Below are positions 34,782 through 47,286 of a stretch of DNA of 63,159 bases, one piece after another. Source of the DNA: Byssothecium circinans (taxonomy: Eukaryota; Ascomycota; Dothideomycetes; Pleosporales; Massarinaceae). Position numbers and translations under genes: made by a program. Each line of letters opens with the position of its first letter. Position 1 is the first letter of the stretch. The notes below the pieces were generated by a model. It saw nothing but the letters and a program-made list of their open reading frames with translations, was not told where the DNA came from and ran no database searches. The stretch lies in contig ML976979.1 in assembly GCA_010015675.1 (NCBI GenBank), positions 1,256,694 through 1,319,852 on the forward strand. Direction: 5' to 3'.

Positions 34782-35437
34782 AACAGGTGTAGTGGTGAGA
34801 GATCTCAGGTAGAGCGGTGGAGAGTGTATATAGACGGACAGTCTTGACGGGGTGTGTTGTCGTTGCTTTCTATAAACTTTGGTGGTGGGGAGTGGGTGAG
34901 GAAGCTCTTGCCGCTGACATTGATGTCACTGTTTGCTGATTGGCTGCACGTCCCTCACCAAATTCAATACCAACGACGACATCTGGACCCATCTCACAAT
35001 TGCTGACTCCCTCGAGCACTCCTCAATTCCCTTTGTATCTCTGGTATGTAACTACAGTCTCTAAGTCAAAAAACTCTCCTCACTATGCAGAATCATATCC
35101 ACCTCATCTGCCATCCGAGCTCCGATACTCTTCTTGGCACGTGCGGCGATCATCTAGAGCCTCAATCTACCCTCACTCCAGCCCTGCGATCTTGGAAGAG
35201 AGAGTTCCAACATCACGCCCCCGCAATCTCGGAGCGTCGAAGTCGGCATCATCGCATTGCCATCCTCCCCTCCATCTACCCCACGTGCGGACCCTGCTGA
35301 AACACTCAACCACACCCGAGCTACCATCCCCAAGCTCTAACTATCAACCCCCATTACGACCGACCCACCGCGGGCCATCGAGGCGTCCCCATACTCAACC
35401 CACTCCCAGACATAACCACAGCTCACCACCAAAAAAA
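34782..35437. promoter_or_regulatory. Divergent promoter and 5' leader of the UBX and Mim1 genes
   Basis: 656 bp. In the right part a C/T-rich leader precedes Mim1. A GTATGT at 35044 and TATGCAG ending near 35090 could bound a leader intron. The Mim1 frame happens to stay open back to 34940, but contains no ATG before 35438. Confidence 0.45.
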
Positions 35438-35948
35438 ATGGCCTCTCCCGCCCCCCACGACCTCAACAGCTCCGGCATAACCATCCCCTCGGACAGCGAA
35501 ACCTACGACGCCACCGCTCCCTCCGCCTCGGCCTCGGCCTCTCCCTCCCCCGCATCAACCTCCTCCTCGCCCCTAATCCTCTACAAGCCCCCCACGCTCT
35601 GGGGCCTCATCCGCGGCGCCGCGATAAACCTAGTTCTCCCCTTCGTCAACGGGCTGATGCTCGGGTTCGGCGAGCTGGTGGCTAACGAGGTGGCCTGGAG
35701 GTTGGGGTGGTCGGGGACGAAGGTACGTGGTTTTTGATTTTTACTCACTGGGAGGAGAGAGGGGAACTAAGAGCGGAGGAGGAGAGGAGGAGGAATGGAT
35801 AGCCGGCTAATTTAACCGTGATTAGATCTTTCCTACCCATCGGGGCGATGCGAGAAGGGTCGGCCCGGGCGTCGAAATGCGCGCTGATCCCGTGGAGCGG
35901 AGGAGGAGAAGCGGGAAGGAAATGGATATGTATACGTCACTGGAGTAA
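35438..35948 (+). CDS. mim1: Mim1, mitochondrial outer-membrane import protein
   Basis: Inferred exons 35438-35722 and 35826-35948, giving 135 residues. A Ser/Ala/Pro-rich N-terminus (about 45 residues) precedes the conserved core PPTLWGLIRGAAINLVLPF and NGLMLGFGELVANEVAWRLGW, which holds the single GxxxG-type membrane helix of the Mim1/TOM13 family. Mim1 with Mim2 inserts alpha-helical proteins into the mitochondrial outer membrane and aids TOM assembly. The start is the first ATG in the frame, after a run of A. The second exon encodes a short basic tail. It is convergent with the Oxa1 gene. Confidence 0.88.
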
Positions 35949-36323
35949 ACGTGCCTGGGATGGTGAGATTGGGGTTTAACTGGGGATAAGATGGGGATAT
36001 CGGACATGTTGATGAGGGAAGTATCAGGGGGCAAAACAAAGATAGCAACACTTGTACTGTACATAGAAGGCGTACATGGGCGAGCAGCCATGCCATTTTT
36101 GGCGTTCAGGCTCCACGCGAGCAGAAAGAATCCAAAATTCCAAAACAATCGCACAGATACTCAAACTGCACGGCGCCTGTGTAATTTAAGCGGTATGGTA
36201 TTTGTACAATTTCCATGTTCAATACATATACATCTACATCTACAGTTGCTATTCACACAAGAAACGAACCCCACTCCCCCTCTAAATCTATCATACACCA
36301 TCCACCACCCACCGCAAAAACAA
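35949..36323. other. Convergent 3' region between Mim1 and Oxa1
   Basis: 375 bp holding the 3' ends of both genes. No gene is supported here. Confidence 0.5.
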
Positions 36324-38293
36324 CTAGTTCCCCTCCAACCTCCTCTTCCTCGCCTCCTCATACCGTCTACTGGCCTCCCTCTGCTTCTCGCGTCTCTGCT
36401 CCCTCTCCCTAACATCCTTATCCCTCTTATCAAAATCCATCTGACTCTTAACCCAGCTCCATCCCCTACTCAGATTAAAATTCCGCTTCACCGACGCCCA
36501 CTTCGACCCTACACCACCGCCATCATAATCATCTCGATCGAGGTCGTGCGCGAGCTCCTTTTGCGTCGTCTTAGTCTGTGCGCGAGTCTGGAAGGAGGCG
36601 GAGAGGGGGGAGATGTGGACGGGGAGACGGATGCCCGGTTTGAGGGTTCCGATGCCGCGGGTGCTGGTGCTGGTGGAGACGTGGGGCTTACTTGATGTTG
36701 ATGACGGTTCTGCTGATCGCGATTGCGAGGATGAGGGGGATCGAGTGCTTGGGGCTTGGTATCTGATTGTGCCGCTGGGCGTCTTGACAGCGTCGAGCTT
36801 GACCTCGCCCTTGACTACTTTCTTGAACAGCTCATTACTTTCTTTTGTGGGCAGGGTGCGGATCTTGAGGAATCGCCGGACGGCGGGTTGCTTGAGGAGG
36901 TGGGCGGTGCCGCCGGCCATGAAGGCGGAGAGGAAAAAGTAGATTTGGACGGCGGCGGGTTGGAAGCTTGTGAAGACCGCCATTACAATGGGGAGAACGA
37001 ATTGCATCTGCTTTTGCATGCTGGTGACGGTTGCTTCAGTGTTCATGCCAGTTTCGCCGCCCATCTATAGTGTATGTTAGCCCATGCCCTGCGTCACTTT
37101 GGTATGGAGGGAGATGACAACGTACCTTGATAACGGCATACATCAAGCCAGCTGTCAGGACTGGCAGTGCATATGTCGGATCCGCCACAGTCAAGTCATT
37201 AATCCACAAGAACGACTCCGTGGTCATTCCTGGGACCGGGAGCTCACTCATTCCCCTCAAACACCTGAAAGCACCAAATCCAGTTACCATTCCCGCAATT
37301 GGCGTGCCTAGATTCTTGAACATATCGCCACCAACCTCGCTCATGATGCTTTGCTGCTTCATCTTGAGCGCCTGCACCTTGTCATCTTCACCTCTCCGTT
37401 TCGCTTCTTCCATCTGGTCCATCAACGGCTGCAATATCGGTTTCATAGAGGCAAGCTTGGCCATGGAGTCGGAGCCCCTGACCTGGAAGCCGAAAAAGAG
37501 AATCAAACGGAGAATAACTGCTGACGCGGCAATCGATCCAACCCAACCCGCATCCAAGTTTAGGTATGAGAGCTCCATCAAGTTCTCGAAGAATGCTGTA
37601 GGTCCCCAGCCATAGTCGAGGCCCAGATCCTTCAAGTTCCCCCAATATGTTATCGGCTCGCCGACGTCTACGATCGGCGTGGTATCAACAGGCGGCGTGG
37701 GATCCACACCGAGCAACTCCTCCACAGTCTTGGGGTCCGATGAGTTCACAGTGGCGGCTTTGTCTATACCAGCTGGTGCCATCTCGGGGGTAGCGGTCGT
37801 GACGGTAGGCTCGGGGGTGTGGACAGCCTCAGGAACGAATTGGTCGGCGGCGGATGAGGAAGCAGCAGGAGTCGCATCAGGCGGCGGGCTGGATTTCCCC
37901 CAGCTCCACGGCGCGTACCAACTCCCATATCTCACAGACGCAGCGTCGATTTTGACATTCGGAGTGAGCGCCGCGCCTGCACGCCAGTTGGTCGATCGGA
38001 GAGGACTCGTTCGGCATGGTAGAGTGGATAGTGCGCTCTTTCGTGGAATCGAGGAGAACTATATGGTCAGCTATTAACTCTTGTGCCGAATAATATGACC
38101 GTGACAATCGGCGAAAGCCTATCATTCAAGTCTCCTGCCTCAATATGTAGCACCGCGATGCTTCGGGGATGCAGCAACGAATGTGGAATAACAAGGTACA
38201 TACCAGTCTACCACCAGGCTGGCGCACCAACAACGACTGTTTCCGGGCCAAAGGAGCGAATTGATGAGGCCGCAGCCCTCTACTTGGAAGCAT
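36324..38293 (-). CDS. oxa1: Oxa1, mitochondrial inner-membrane insertase
   Basis: Inferred exons 38293-38204, 38058-37126, 37064-36324, giving 587 residues. The N-terminus (MLPSRGLRPHQFAPLARKQS) is Arg-rich without acids, a mitochondrial presequence. After a Pro/Thr-rich linker come the Oxa1/YidC membrane segments (GWVGSIAASAVILRLILFF; IAGMVTGFGAFRCL; YALPVLTAGLMYAV; FVLPIVMAVFTSFQPAAVQIYF), and the cytosolic-loop pattern MKPILQPLMDQMEEAKRRGE. The long basic C-terminal tail, rich in Lys/Arg, fits the matrix ribosome-binding tail of Oxa1. It inserts mitochondrially made proteins into the inner membrane. The protein is longer than yeast Oxa1 (about 400) because of the linker and tail, as is usual in filamentous fungi. 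Confidence 0.92.
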
Positions 38294-39008
38294 CGTGCCG
38301 GTGTGTGTCGTCCGATGTGTACCTGACGCTGCGGAGCGGAGCTTCGAAGAATCTCAAAAAGATGCGCCGCGCCAAGACTCGGGTGCAGTTAATGCCAAAA
38401 GCGCAGTTCCAAACGCCCCTTAGATCCGATAGTGCATCACGAAGCCAAATTAGACTGGATAGAAACTTGATAGATAGTATGTATTTAATGCAAATATACC
38501 TGAAATGCTGCACTATCCATTGACTCGATAATCGAAACACAAAATCCACACAGGCAGGTTGTCCCTCTCCTGGTGCCGCCACTTTGACTACACCTCAGTA
38601 TTGCCGCAGCTCCATACGAAGAGAATAACCCTATACTGTACTCCCCACATAATCCTTTTGTCCTGTAGAAGAAGAAAAAAACCATGCCGATAAAGTACAA
38701 TGCAAAAGTCCAGCAAACAAGCAGAAGCCCTAGCCGCCGAAGCAGCCCCAGCCTTACTTTTGCCCACCACCCATCTATAGGAAGAGAAGAAAAGAGGAAA
38801 ATCCATGCAGAATGCAGACACTACTCGAAATGGATAGGCGAGAATACAACAAGCTGTGCATGTTGTGATAAGAAGGTAGAAATCGTGTCGGATCGTGAAG
38901 GGGGATATCGAAGCCATAGCCCACAACGCCCATAGTAAATGTAAAGATTGAATCCGACTGAAAGAAATAAGGGATCTCAAGTGACCTTCAGATAGTGCTA
39001 ATAGACCA
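38294..39008. other. Intergenic between Oxa1 (5' side) and the KDM5 gene (3' side)
   Basis: About 715 bp. Small overlapping frames on both strands have no family features. It holds the Oxa1 promoter and the KDM5 3' untranslated region. Confidence 0.45.
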
Positions 39009-42000
39009 CTAGTCGATGTAGCTATTTCCTTCGGTAGCTGCGAGTGCTTCCTCAGCTTGGCCGCCTTCCGACTCAAGGACTTCGCCGAACATCTCTTGAC
39101 TGCCTGCGGAGCTCTTAAACACGTCTTGTAAGGGGCTGGTAGCGCCTTGACCTTGGCCTTCGAAGAGTCCTGGATCTATCGGCTGGATCGGCTGCTGCAT
39201 GGCCGACGAGCTGGCACCAAAGTTAAGTTGCCCGTTGCTGGCAAACGTGGGTGAGTTGTTGAAGTAGTCTTGCTCGCCCGCAAACCCGCTCTTATGGATG
39301 GCCGGCGGCTCGCCCGGAGGTGTATGCGAGGGCTCAGGGGCAGGTTGCAGACTCGGAGGCTTAGTCGGGTCTAACGACTTGCGTTGCTTGAATTGATGAG
39401 TCTTTGCTCGCAGATGAGCAGGTAACTCCTCGGCACTACTCACGCCGTGCTGCGCCATCAATTTCTGTTGCTTTGTCGGGCGAGGCTTGCGAGTCGAGAG
39501 TGACACATTAAGAATCGGCGGAGGATTAGGAGCCACAGGAGCAAATCTGTGCAGCTCTTGCCGGAACCAGTTGATCTCCTTCGAAAGAAGAATTTCCGCG
39601 CCTTCGAGCTTACGCAAATAGAAGCGCTGAGTGGTGAGCTCCTCCGGAGAGGACATGATTGGCTGGATGTACTGCGCGACAAAATCACGGAATTTTGTCC
39701 CGTCGTCGATGATTGACTCAAGCGTCTCTTTCTCCTCGGGCTGGAATGGTAGAACACTAATCTCTTCGTGCCAGATTTGAAGGTCTTCGAGCTTAGGTCG
39801 CGTAGCATCACGCGGAATCTTGACCCGATAGTCGCAGATTGGACAGGTATATTTGTCTTCTTCCTTTATTTTGCCGCGGGCAATTTTCAGGCACTTGTTG
39901 TGATACCTGTACAATTTAGCATTCGTCAATGCGGGACCACGGTCAAAACTTACCACTCGTGGCAAAGCTCGCATTCAATCATCATGCCAGCTTCTGGTCT
40001 ACGACAAATGCAAAAGAGATCCCGACTCGACCCTGTCCCATCACCATCATCGAGGTCCGAGGTTTCCGAATTTGCCCTAGAAGAAGGCTCAACAGGCATC
40101 CTGGGTTGGTCCGTGAGATCGAAACAAGACCGATTCCGTTCATCGACCTGCTTCATGTGTGCGTGCAAGATGTGGAGAGGGGCATTTGCCTTGCCAAACA
40201 GCTTCTTGCCGCGTCGCATCCAATCTTCGTGACGCTTTTGTTCCTTTTCGAGATCGATTGTTCCGGCAGGTTTGCTGTTGAGTGCATTCAGAGCTTCCAT
40301 GGCGTTCCTGACCTCCATATACATTGGCCGCTTGGAGAAATCCTGGTCCTTGCTGCGCTCATACAGAGACATGATGAGCTCTTGGGCGTCGCGTTGCTTT
40401 TTTAGAATCGCGTCAACAGCAGCCAATGTGTCGGGGGTGACGGGGATTGACACGGCTTGCTTGGAGAGAGCATCTAGTTGCTGGTAGTGCACGTTTTCGA
40501 CCGACATGAGCTCCTTGGCTTTGGCTTCCCACAGCTCCCCCTGGATCTTCTTCTCATTCAGGAAGTGAATTTCGGGATGGGTTTCAGGCATGCCGAACTC
40601 GATACCTTGTGCGATGAGAGCCACAACATCTTGTAGGGATGACTGCTTCAGCCTGAACTCTTCTGCCGATTTAAGCCACTTGAGTTGCTGAACGACTTTG
40701 TCGAGTGAGCCAATCTCTGGGAGGTCGATGTTGAAAGCTTTACCCTCCTCCAAAAGCTCATCCAGTCTAGAGATGCTTTGCTGGGCGGGCGAACTTTGCA
40801 GGGCCGAGCGTGCCTTGTCCCGGAATTCGACAATGCTTTCGTAGCGCTCGCGAAGTGAGTGCATTTCCGGGCTTTCAAATCCGAGATCATTGGCTTTCAA
40901 CAGCAACTTTCTTAAATTTTCGACTTTCCGAAACTCTCGATCCTTCTCATCAGCCTCTGCTGCAGCTGCCGCGGCTTTGCCAGCAGCTCCTCTGCCACGA
41001 CCGGCTGTACGCTCATTCTTGCGTCGCGCTTGCTGTTTGCGCGTAGTGTAGGTCAAGGCTTCTTCCGCCACCTCCGTACACTTTTCCACAAACACTTTGA
41101 GGTTTGGAAGGCCGGCCAACTCCCAGTCAATCTTCTCGCCTTCATTCAGCAGCGACCGTAGCACTTTGAGTTGGGGTTTGGGGCCCTCACCGAGAACGGC
41201 ATCGAGCTTTGCTTCCCATGCTTCCGGCAGTCCTGCTTTATCCACAATCTTCTGTACCGTAGTAGAAAGCACATCGTTCGACATGCGGTAGATGAGCGTA
41301 TGCTCACCGTGATCTCCCGCATACCGATGGCCCTCTGAGCTACCTGAGCAGCATTCGTACCACCCGGCGTGCCGTAAGCAAAGGATTTTCTTGGCGTTGG
41401 CACAGTAATATCGCGAGAGGTAACCGTACGCTTTACAAAAGCTGCAAATAAGTTCATCTTCGTGCATGTCCGTATCGTCTATCACGAAGTCAATTTCGCA
41501 AGCTTCCCCTGTGCCATCAATCTTGCAAGCGTGTTCCTGCACTGCTTTGTGCCTCTCCACAAACTCTGCGCGGACTTGCAATTCCTTGTCACGCATTCGT
41601 TCCAGCGCAGGCGCTAGCCATTTCGCGGTCTTGATGGTCGTGTCCTTCCGTGATGCAGCTGCAAGTAGCAGTTCATCATGAGAGAAGCATGGCTGGCGGC
41701 GGTAATCCTGGAGACGTTGGACACCCAATTCACCAAAAGGCTCCCAATCGGACGGAGCGAAGTTGACAGCCTCGTTGAAGTTGAATCCATGATTGAAACC
41801 GGCGTGGTAGGCTTGAGGGAAAGTGATGACATATTCGCCAGCACGCTGGTCGAGTGCGAATACCCGAACGCCCGCTTTTTGAAGTTGCTCCGGTGTCAAC
41901 AAGGTAACGAGCTGGAAGAGCAAGTCGGGCTGGGATTCAAAGAGCTCTGGTACCGCGTCACGCATGGCTTGCTCAAACTTCTCGGCGTCCTCGCCAGGAA

Positions 42001-44325
42001 TACCATACCATGTCTTTGTAGCGCCAAAGTGCTGATAATTCGCAGAGTACGTGTAGTGGTCCTCATTGTGCCAGCAAAAGGTGGAGAAGACCATGCCGAC
42101 ATACAGCCAGGGAACGGTCATTCCAGAAATATCCGACTTGATGTGTCGGAAAAGACTCTCAGGAGCGTAGGGAAGGATGTTGAGATTCCACGGGTCATTT
42201 GAATACGAGTCGGTAGGGTTGCGCTCTATGGTTGGGAACCCACTGCCATGTGTTGTGGAGTGGACATCAGCACCATATTCGACTTCGACGGTTTCAGTGA
42301 TACTCTCAACAAGCCTCCAGAACTCGCGCTCGACGTCATCCTCAGTTACAGGCTTCGCAGCGTTCGTGACGGGGTCGAATGCCATCTTGGCGAAATGGCC
42401 TTGTTTAAAGTTATGCGCCCGTTCCTGGAACTGTTTGAGGGAGTATACGCCGCCTTCCTGGAACCCAAATTCGCCGGTCCCGACAAGGCACTTCGGGCAA
42501 TGCCAATCGTATTCTGGTACGCCTTTGATCTGTGGATCAAGGCAGTAGCCATGGTAGCCAGCGTCGCAACTGTCGCAGAGCAAGATGTTGGATGGGTCAT
42601 CCTCCGTACCACATGTCTCGCAGCGCTGGGGGTGAATTAGCAGAGTCTTAAAAGCTTTGCAAGCAGGATACGTACATCTCCAGGACGCTCATCGGCTGCG
42701 CGCACGCGGGGATTGCCAGAAGGTCGGCCGGGTGTCGATTGACGAGGCTGGGTCATATGGGAGCCCGCCACTGTGGGTGCTGCATCTGCAAGTGTTCGTA
42801 TTAGTCGGAGTTGTTCGCCAATCAAACGAGTGTCGCTGCATTAGCCGCACCTAGATTCGACAAGGATGCGCTGCAACGCAACCCTGTTCTGACGACAGGT
42901 GGGAAAAGGCTGCAACCTGCATGCGCGGGAGGTACTTACCTTTTTTAAGACGCTTACTGCGTCGGCCGTTTGCCGCGTCGGCGTCTTCACTCATGCCAGC
43001 CTCGGAGTCTTGGGATAGGGTTCGCTTAAGATGGTTGAAGGCTTGCCCATTCGAGAGCGGCGTAAGACCAACAGCAGACGGTCGCAGATCTGGCGTGTTG
43101 TTTGCTGACAGCATAGGGCTGCCATTTCGAAGTGGTGTAGATGTGAGAGAGTCTGCTTGGTTATGAAAACTATTGGGTGTGTTCACTGCTGCGAACGAAT
43201 TCGGTATGGGCGTAGAGACGGCGGAGGGAGGCGGTTGCGGCGGTTGCTGTGGTTGGGCATTGACCGCGGTGAAGCCAGCTGCATTGACAGGCGTAAACCC
43301 ATGCGATGTGACGGGTCGAGGTAGCTCAGCAGGGGGCGTCGGGGCAGCCTCGACGTCCATGGAAGCGTTCAGCGCGGCAGAGGCCTTCATGGCAGGCGAC
43401 TCAACGTGACCAGCTGGTGTGCCCTGGGTCGACTTTTTCATCGGCGAAGGCGCGGGTGATGGGGTGTATGGGCCGCCATTCTCGTACTCGCGCATCTGCT
43501 GCACCCCTGGCTTGACTACCCTCAGATACTCTTCGTACGGGTGGAGCCATTTCTGATATGAGTTCTTCAGCGACGTTGACAGCGAAGACATTATCTTGCC
43601 GCTGTAGCCGAGGTCTCGTCCAATTTCAGCCCATTTCTTTTGCTTGCACACACGCTCAAAGCCGCCGCGTGTCTCGACGGCCTTTTTGAGCTTGAATAGA
43701 TCCAGCGGTCTTTTGTCAACACTAGGGAAGCGAGTGAGGCTCATGCCGTGTTGCTTATGGAATTTGGCCAGCTGGTCGAGGTAATTCAGATTGGCACGGG
43801 TGCCTTTTGCCATGTTAGCGAATATTCATCACTCTGACAGAAGGGACACATACCTCCTTCGACCGAATTCAGCTCCTGCCGCCGTGTGCGGAAGTGGAAT
43901 CGCTCTGTGTCGATTGAAAAAGGCGGCGTCCAGCTTTCTGGCGGCACAATCTTCGCAATGCCATATTTCCGAGCCTCTGCACCAATCTTCTGGATATAGG
44001 ACAAAGGGTCCGTGAACTCTTCCGCTGTCGGGCGATAGGTTGGAGCTTCCTGCAGCCCGAACATGCGATCCGACTTTGGTGGTGGGTCGATGGGGGGCCC
44101 CTGGCCTCTGCGCTCAACGGTAGCCAGGTCTAATGCAGGCGCCTTGCGAGCGCTGAAGGGTATCCCGTTCGTGGCACTTGGTGGTGCGCCGTTCATTGCG
44201 GGCATTGCAATACCGCCCATTCTCGTCTTCGGCGCTGAAGGACCCGCGGTAGGCCCTCCATTTGCTCCCGCGACCCGGAAGGTGGACATGGTGGGCTGTC
44301 CGCCTGAGGGTACGAAGTCGGCCAT
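39009..44325 (-). CDS. KDM5/Lid2-type JmjC histone demethylase
   Basis: Inferred exons 44325-43854, 43803-42940, 42785-42676, 42625-39954, 39906-39009 (1671 residues). Domains in order are JmjN (EAPTYRPTAEEFTDPLSYI), ARID (FHKQHGMSLTRFPSVDKRPL), a Pro/Ala-rich linker, PHD1 (CETCG, LLCDSCDAGYHGYCL), and JmjC with iron ligands in CWHNEDHY (His, Glu) and the His of YHAGFNHGFN. These are followed by the C5HC2 zinc finger (CSFCKAYGYLSRYYC), a PLU-1-like helical region, and a C-terminal PHD (FCICRRPEAGMMIECELCHEW, YHNKCL, CPICDY). This is the full KDM5/JARID1 layout, removing methyl groups from histone H3K4 in chromatin. All metal ligands are present, so it should be active. The intron between exons 2 and 3 (about 150 bp) is the least certain. 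Confidence 0.94.
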
Positions 44326-45395
44326 CGCTCCGTCGCTGCTGCACCCAGCGCCGCCCTATTGATCGAACCGGCGCGAATTACAGATTTTAACGATGTTGGG
44401 AATGCAGTATTCACTCCTACAGGCGTTGCAGGGTCGAAAACGGTCGTGGGGGGTGGGTATCCGCTGGCATAAGCCCTGGGTTGAGGGCAATGAGCGACTG
44501 GCGAGAGGAACAGCGGCCGTATGCGACGGGATCACAGCTCAAAAGAGTGTGCTGCGTGTATCATTCGGGATGGACACGCTCCCACAGGTCGATGTCGTCC
44601 TCGGACGTTCTGCGTACTTCTCGTCCTGGGCGACGTCGGGTCGTGTGAGGTGTGCCTGTATGGTATTGTAGGAGGAAGGACGCTGGATCCAGACGGGCCC
44701 GAGCGAGGTTCGAGATGCGAACGAGCGCTAGCCGGGATCGATCCACACTTGAACCACGCCTCACAAAGGAGCAATTAGATGTTTGGCAATGGTCATGTTT
44801 TCTTCAGCAGATTGTCGCAGTAATTCCGCAGACACAACTATCTAAATTCTTTCTCTATTCAATTGAAGTGCAGCCAACCACGTTTCAATATCAAATTTGC
44901 CCTAGATGTGTGGTGCTCGCGGTGCTGAAACTTACCATAGGTGCAGTACACGCCTCGACCGCAAGGCCGCACAACTTGGCTTTGTTGTCAACCATCCCAT
45001 GTAATGCAATTTTGTTGCCATTTGTAAAACACCGCACGGAAGTCTGCGTCAAATGCGCTTCTAACAACCCAAGTAGCAATTAAGATCGCTGTGATCGCAA
45101 AACCTTCCTGCAGCTGAGGCACAGCACATTTCATGCAGAACGGCAGATGCCGCCAATTATAACACGTCCGCCGCACACCTATAACGTTTGAACAATACTG
45201 CATGCGCTCACGTCCCGCGTATTTTCTGTACTTCAATATCAGATGCGCCAATCCATCGCCTGCACTGTTGACGTCGCCCGCTGCAAGGGTGCACTCGCCC
45301 CCAACCAATCAACGTTGAATGTTCCTCTCTTGTTGTTGCCTGTGAGAACCGCCCCCTAGACTACCACTATTCAACCACAACATCTGTTATCAACC
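44326..45395. promoter_or_regulatory. Divergent intergenic region between the KDM5 and Slx1 genes
   Basis: 1070 bp between two divergent start codons. Short frames at 44393-44671 (plus), 44532-44774 (minus) and 44652-45083 (plus) overlap each other and have no domain, so I take this as promoter and leader sequence. Confidence 0.45.
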
Positions 45396-46499
45396 ATGAA
45401 TCGATCAAAGATGCCAGCACTGGAGGTCGACCGACCGATTCCTGCATTCTACTGCTGTTATCTTCTGCGTTCAAAGAACCGCAAATCATACTACATCGGA
45501 AGCACGCCAAACCCAGCCCGTCGACTCGGTCAACACAATGGCTCGAGCAAGGGCGGCGCGAAACGAACATCTATGCAGGGAAAGAGGCCGTGGGAGATGA
45601 CGTGCATTGTCACCGGCTTCCCTTCAAAGTATGCTGCCTTGCAGTTTGAATGGGCGTGGCAGAACACACACGCCACCCGGCACATCGAAAGAGACGTGAG
45701 AGATGCGAGAGCCGAAGAGTTGCAGAAGAAGAAGAAAGATGGAGAGGCTACGGGTCGAAGAATAAAGCGACCGCCGATGAGCTTACAGGCCCGGTTGAAG
45801 AATCTGCATTATTTGCTCGGGGTTAAGAGCTTCGAGAGGTGGCCGTTAAGCGTGCGCTTCTTTGCTGCAGATGTATTCGCCGCTTGGGAAAAGAACACGG
45901 CAAAGATGACGCCGAAGCTGAGGAGTAGCATATCGGTCCAGCTTACGCCTGCAGAGCTCCCGACACCAGCGACGGATACCGTCACAGAGCTTCAGCATCA
46001 GTTCAAGATACCGGACGTCATCCGGGATATTCCAGTCGCGTATGAGGACGCCAAAGCGCATGTCGAGAAGGCGAAGAACCTCCTTGAAGAACACGGATCG
46101 ACATCATGTGGTATCTGCAAATCCAGAATAGACGCATCAAGTACCATCGCCCTTGTATGTCCCTCGGAAGGATGCCGAACAGTCACCCACATGAGATGCC
46201 TATCCACGCGCTTCCTAGCCGAAGAAAAAAATCACGACTCTCTAATCCCCCTTGAAGGCACTTGTCCCGGCTGCAAGTCCCCACTGCAATGGACAACCCT
46301 CGTGAAGGAAATGAGTCTGCGTACACGCGGCGAGAAAGAGATAGAAGCCATGTTCAAACCCAAGCGACGGAAGAAGGCGGACAGTATCTCCGAGTCAGAG
46401 TCAGCGGTACCCCAGGAGTTGGGCGAAGAGGACGAAGATCTGGATGAGACGTGGATGGAGGATGTGGATGATGGGGAGGAAGGTCTCGTGGAGGTATAG
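45396..46499 (+). CDS. slx1: Slx1, GIY-YIG structure-specific endonuclease subunit
   Basis: Single open frame of 367 residues. The GIY-YIG nuclease domain begins at CCYLLRSKNRKSYYIGSTPN (about 20-39), with the catalytic Arg in NPARRLGQHN and the conserved Glu in QFEWAWQN. A central helical part leads to a C-terminal RING/PHD-type zinc domain (CGICKSRIDASS, CPSEGCRTVTHMRCL, CPGC), then an acidic tail. Slx1 binds Slx4 and cuts branched DNA such as Holliday junctions and flaps in the nucleus. An ATG five codons downstream could be the real start. Confidence 0.94.
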   Translation: MNRSKMPALEVDRPIPAFYCCYLLRSKNRKSYYIGSTPNPARRLGQHNGSSKGGAKRTSMQGKRPWEMTCIVTGFPSKYAALQFEWAWQNTHATRHIERDVRDARAEELQKKKKDGEATGRRIKRPPMSLQARLKNLHYLLGVKSFERWPLSVRFFAADVFAAWEKNTAKMTPKLRSSISVQLTPAELPTPATDTVTELQHQFKIPDVIRDIPVAYEDAKAHVEKAKNLLEEHGSTSCGICKSRIDASSTIALVCPSEGCRTVTHMRCLSTRFLAEEKNHDSLIPLEGTCPGCKSPLQWTTLVKEMSLRTRGEKEIEAMFKPKRRKKADSISESESAVPQELGEEDEDLDETWMEDVDDGEEGLVEV

Positions 46500-47286
46500 T
46501 CGTGGTAGCATAGCTGTCTGTACATGCATCTGCTGCCTTTAGATCGAAAGCAGTCGCCACTTTCCAGAAATACATACATAGCAATCAATAACACAGACAC
46601 AAACACAAACAATTTTCATCCAAACAGACTTGAATAACTTCCATAGAAGAGGGGCATGTTTATTGCATTTCCCATTTCCGTTTGCGTTTGCGTTTGCGTA
46701 TAGTGGGGTAGTCTGCCCACACATAATACCTTCTCCCTCCCAAACCACCAAACCCCACCTATGTATACAATTCCCACGACAAAATCTCCAACGAGAACAC
46801 ATGCAGGTCCCCTATTTCACGCTAGTTGATCGCTGAGATGCCGTGATGACTTGGCGCCGTGGGTAAAGTGAGTCTGACTGGCTATTACTCCTGTTCGTCT
46901 AAGATTGCCGCTTAGTTGCACTTCAAACCGAAGCTACCTGGTGGGTTCGATCCGCCGCTGTGTTCTCGTTTTTTGATATTTTTGACGCTTTTTTTTTGAG
47001 CCAATGGAATTGAATGAATGTCCTTCCTTCTTCCTTTGCTTCTTTCGTTCGGTATTTATTCTTTTGCTTTTTTTATTTTCGTTTTGTTTATTTGTTGGTT
47101 TATGTATGGGGCAGGGGAGAAGGGAGAGATAAGATGATGAAAAATGGATATGTGTGTGTGTGTATGTACGTACGTCCTGATCATTTCGTTCTTCTCCCCT
47201 CTCTGTTAAAATTCTATAGGATAGATAGATAGTAGGTATTTATTTACAGGCCAACAACAAACAGCACACACAGCATGCGGACATTA
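46500..47286. other. Convergent 3' region with simple repeats
   Basis: 787 bp between the 3' ends of slx1 and the thymidylate kinase gene. It holds short simple repeats, a GTTTGC run at about 46680-46698 and a GT run followed by TACGTACG at about 47150-47175, and no gene. Confidence 0.55.

Noticed and set aside
34940..35437. Long N-terminal extension of Mim1 (open frame upstream)
   Set aside because: No ATG occurs in this part of the frame, and the sequence is C-rich low complexity with a possible leader intron.
46850..46985. tRNA-like B box (GGTTCGATCC) followed by a T run
   Set aside because: The T-arm pairs only if the loop is shifted by one base, no matching acceptor or anticodon arm is found, and the A box is poor.
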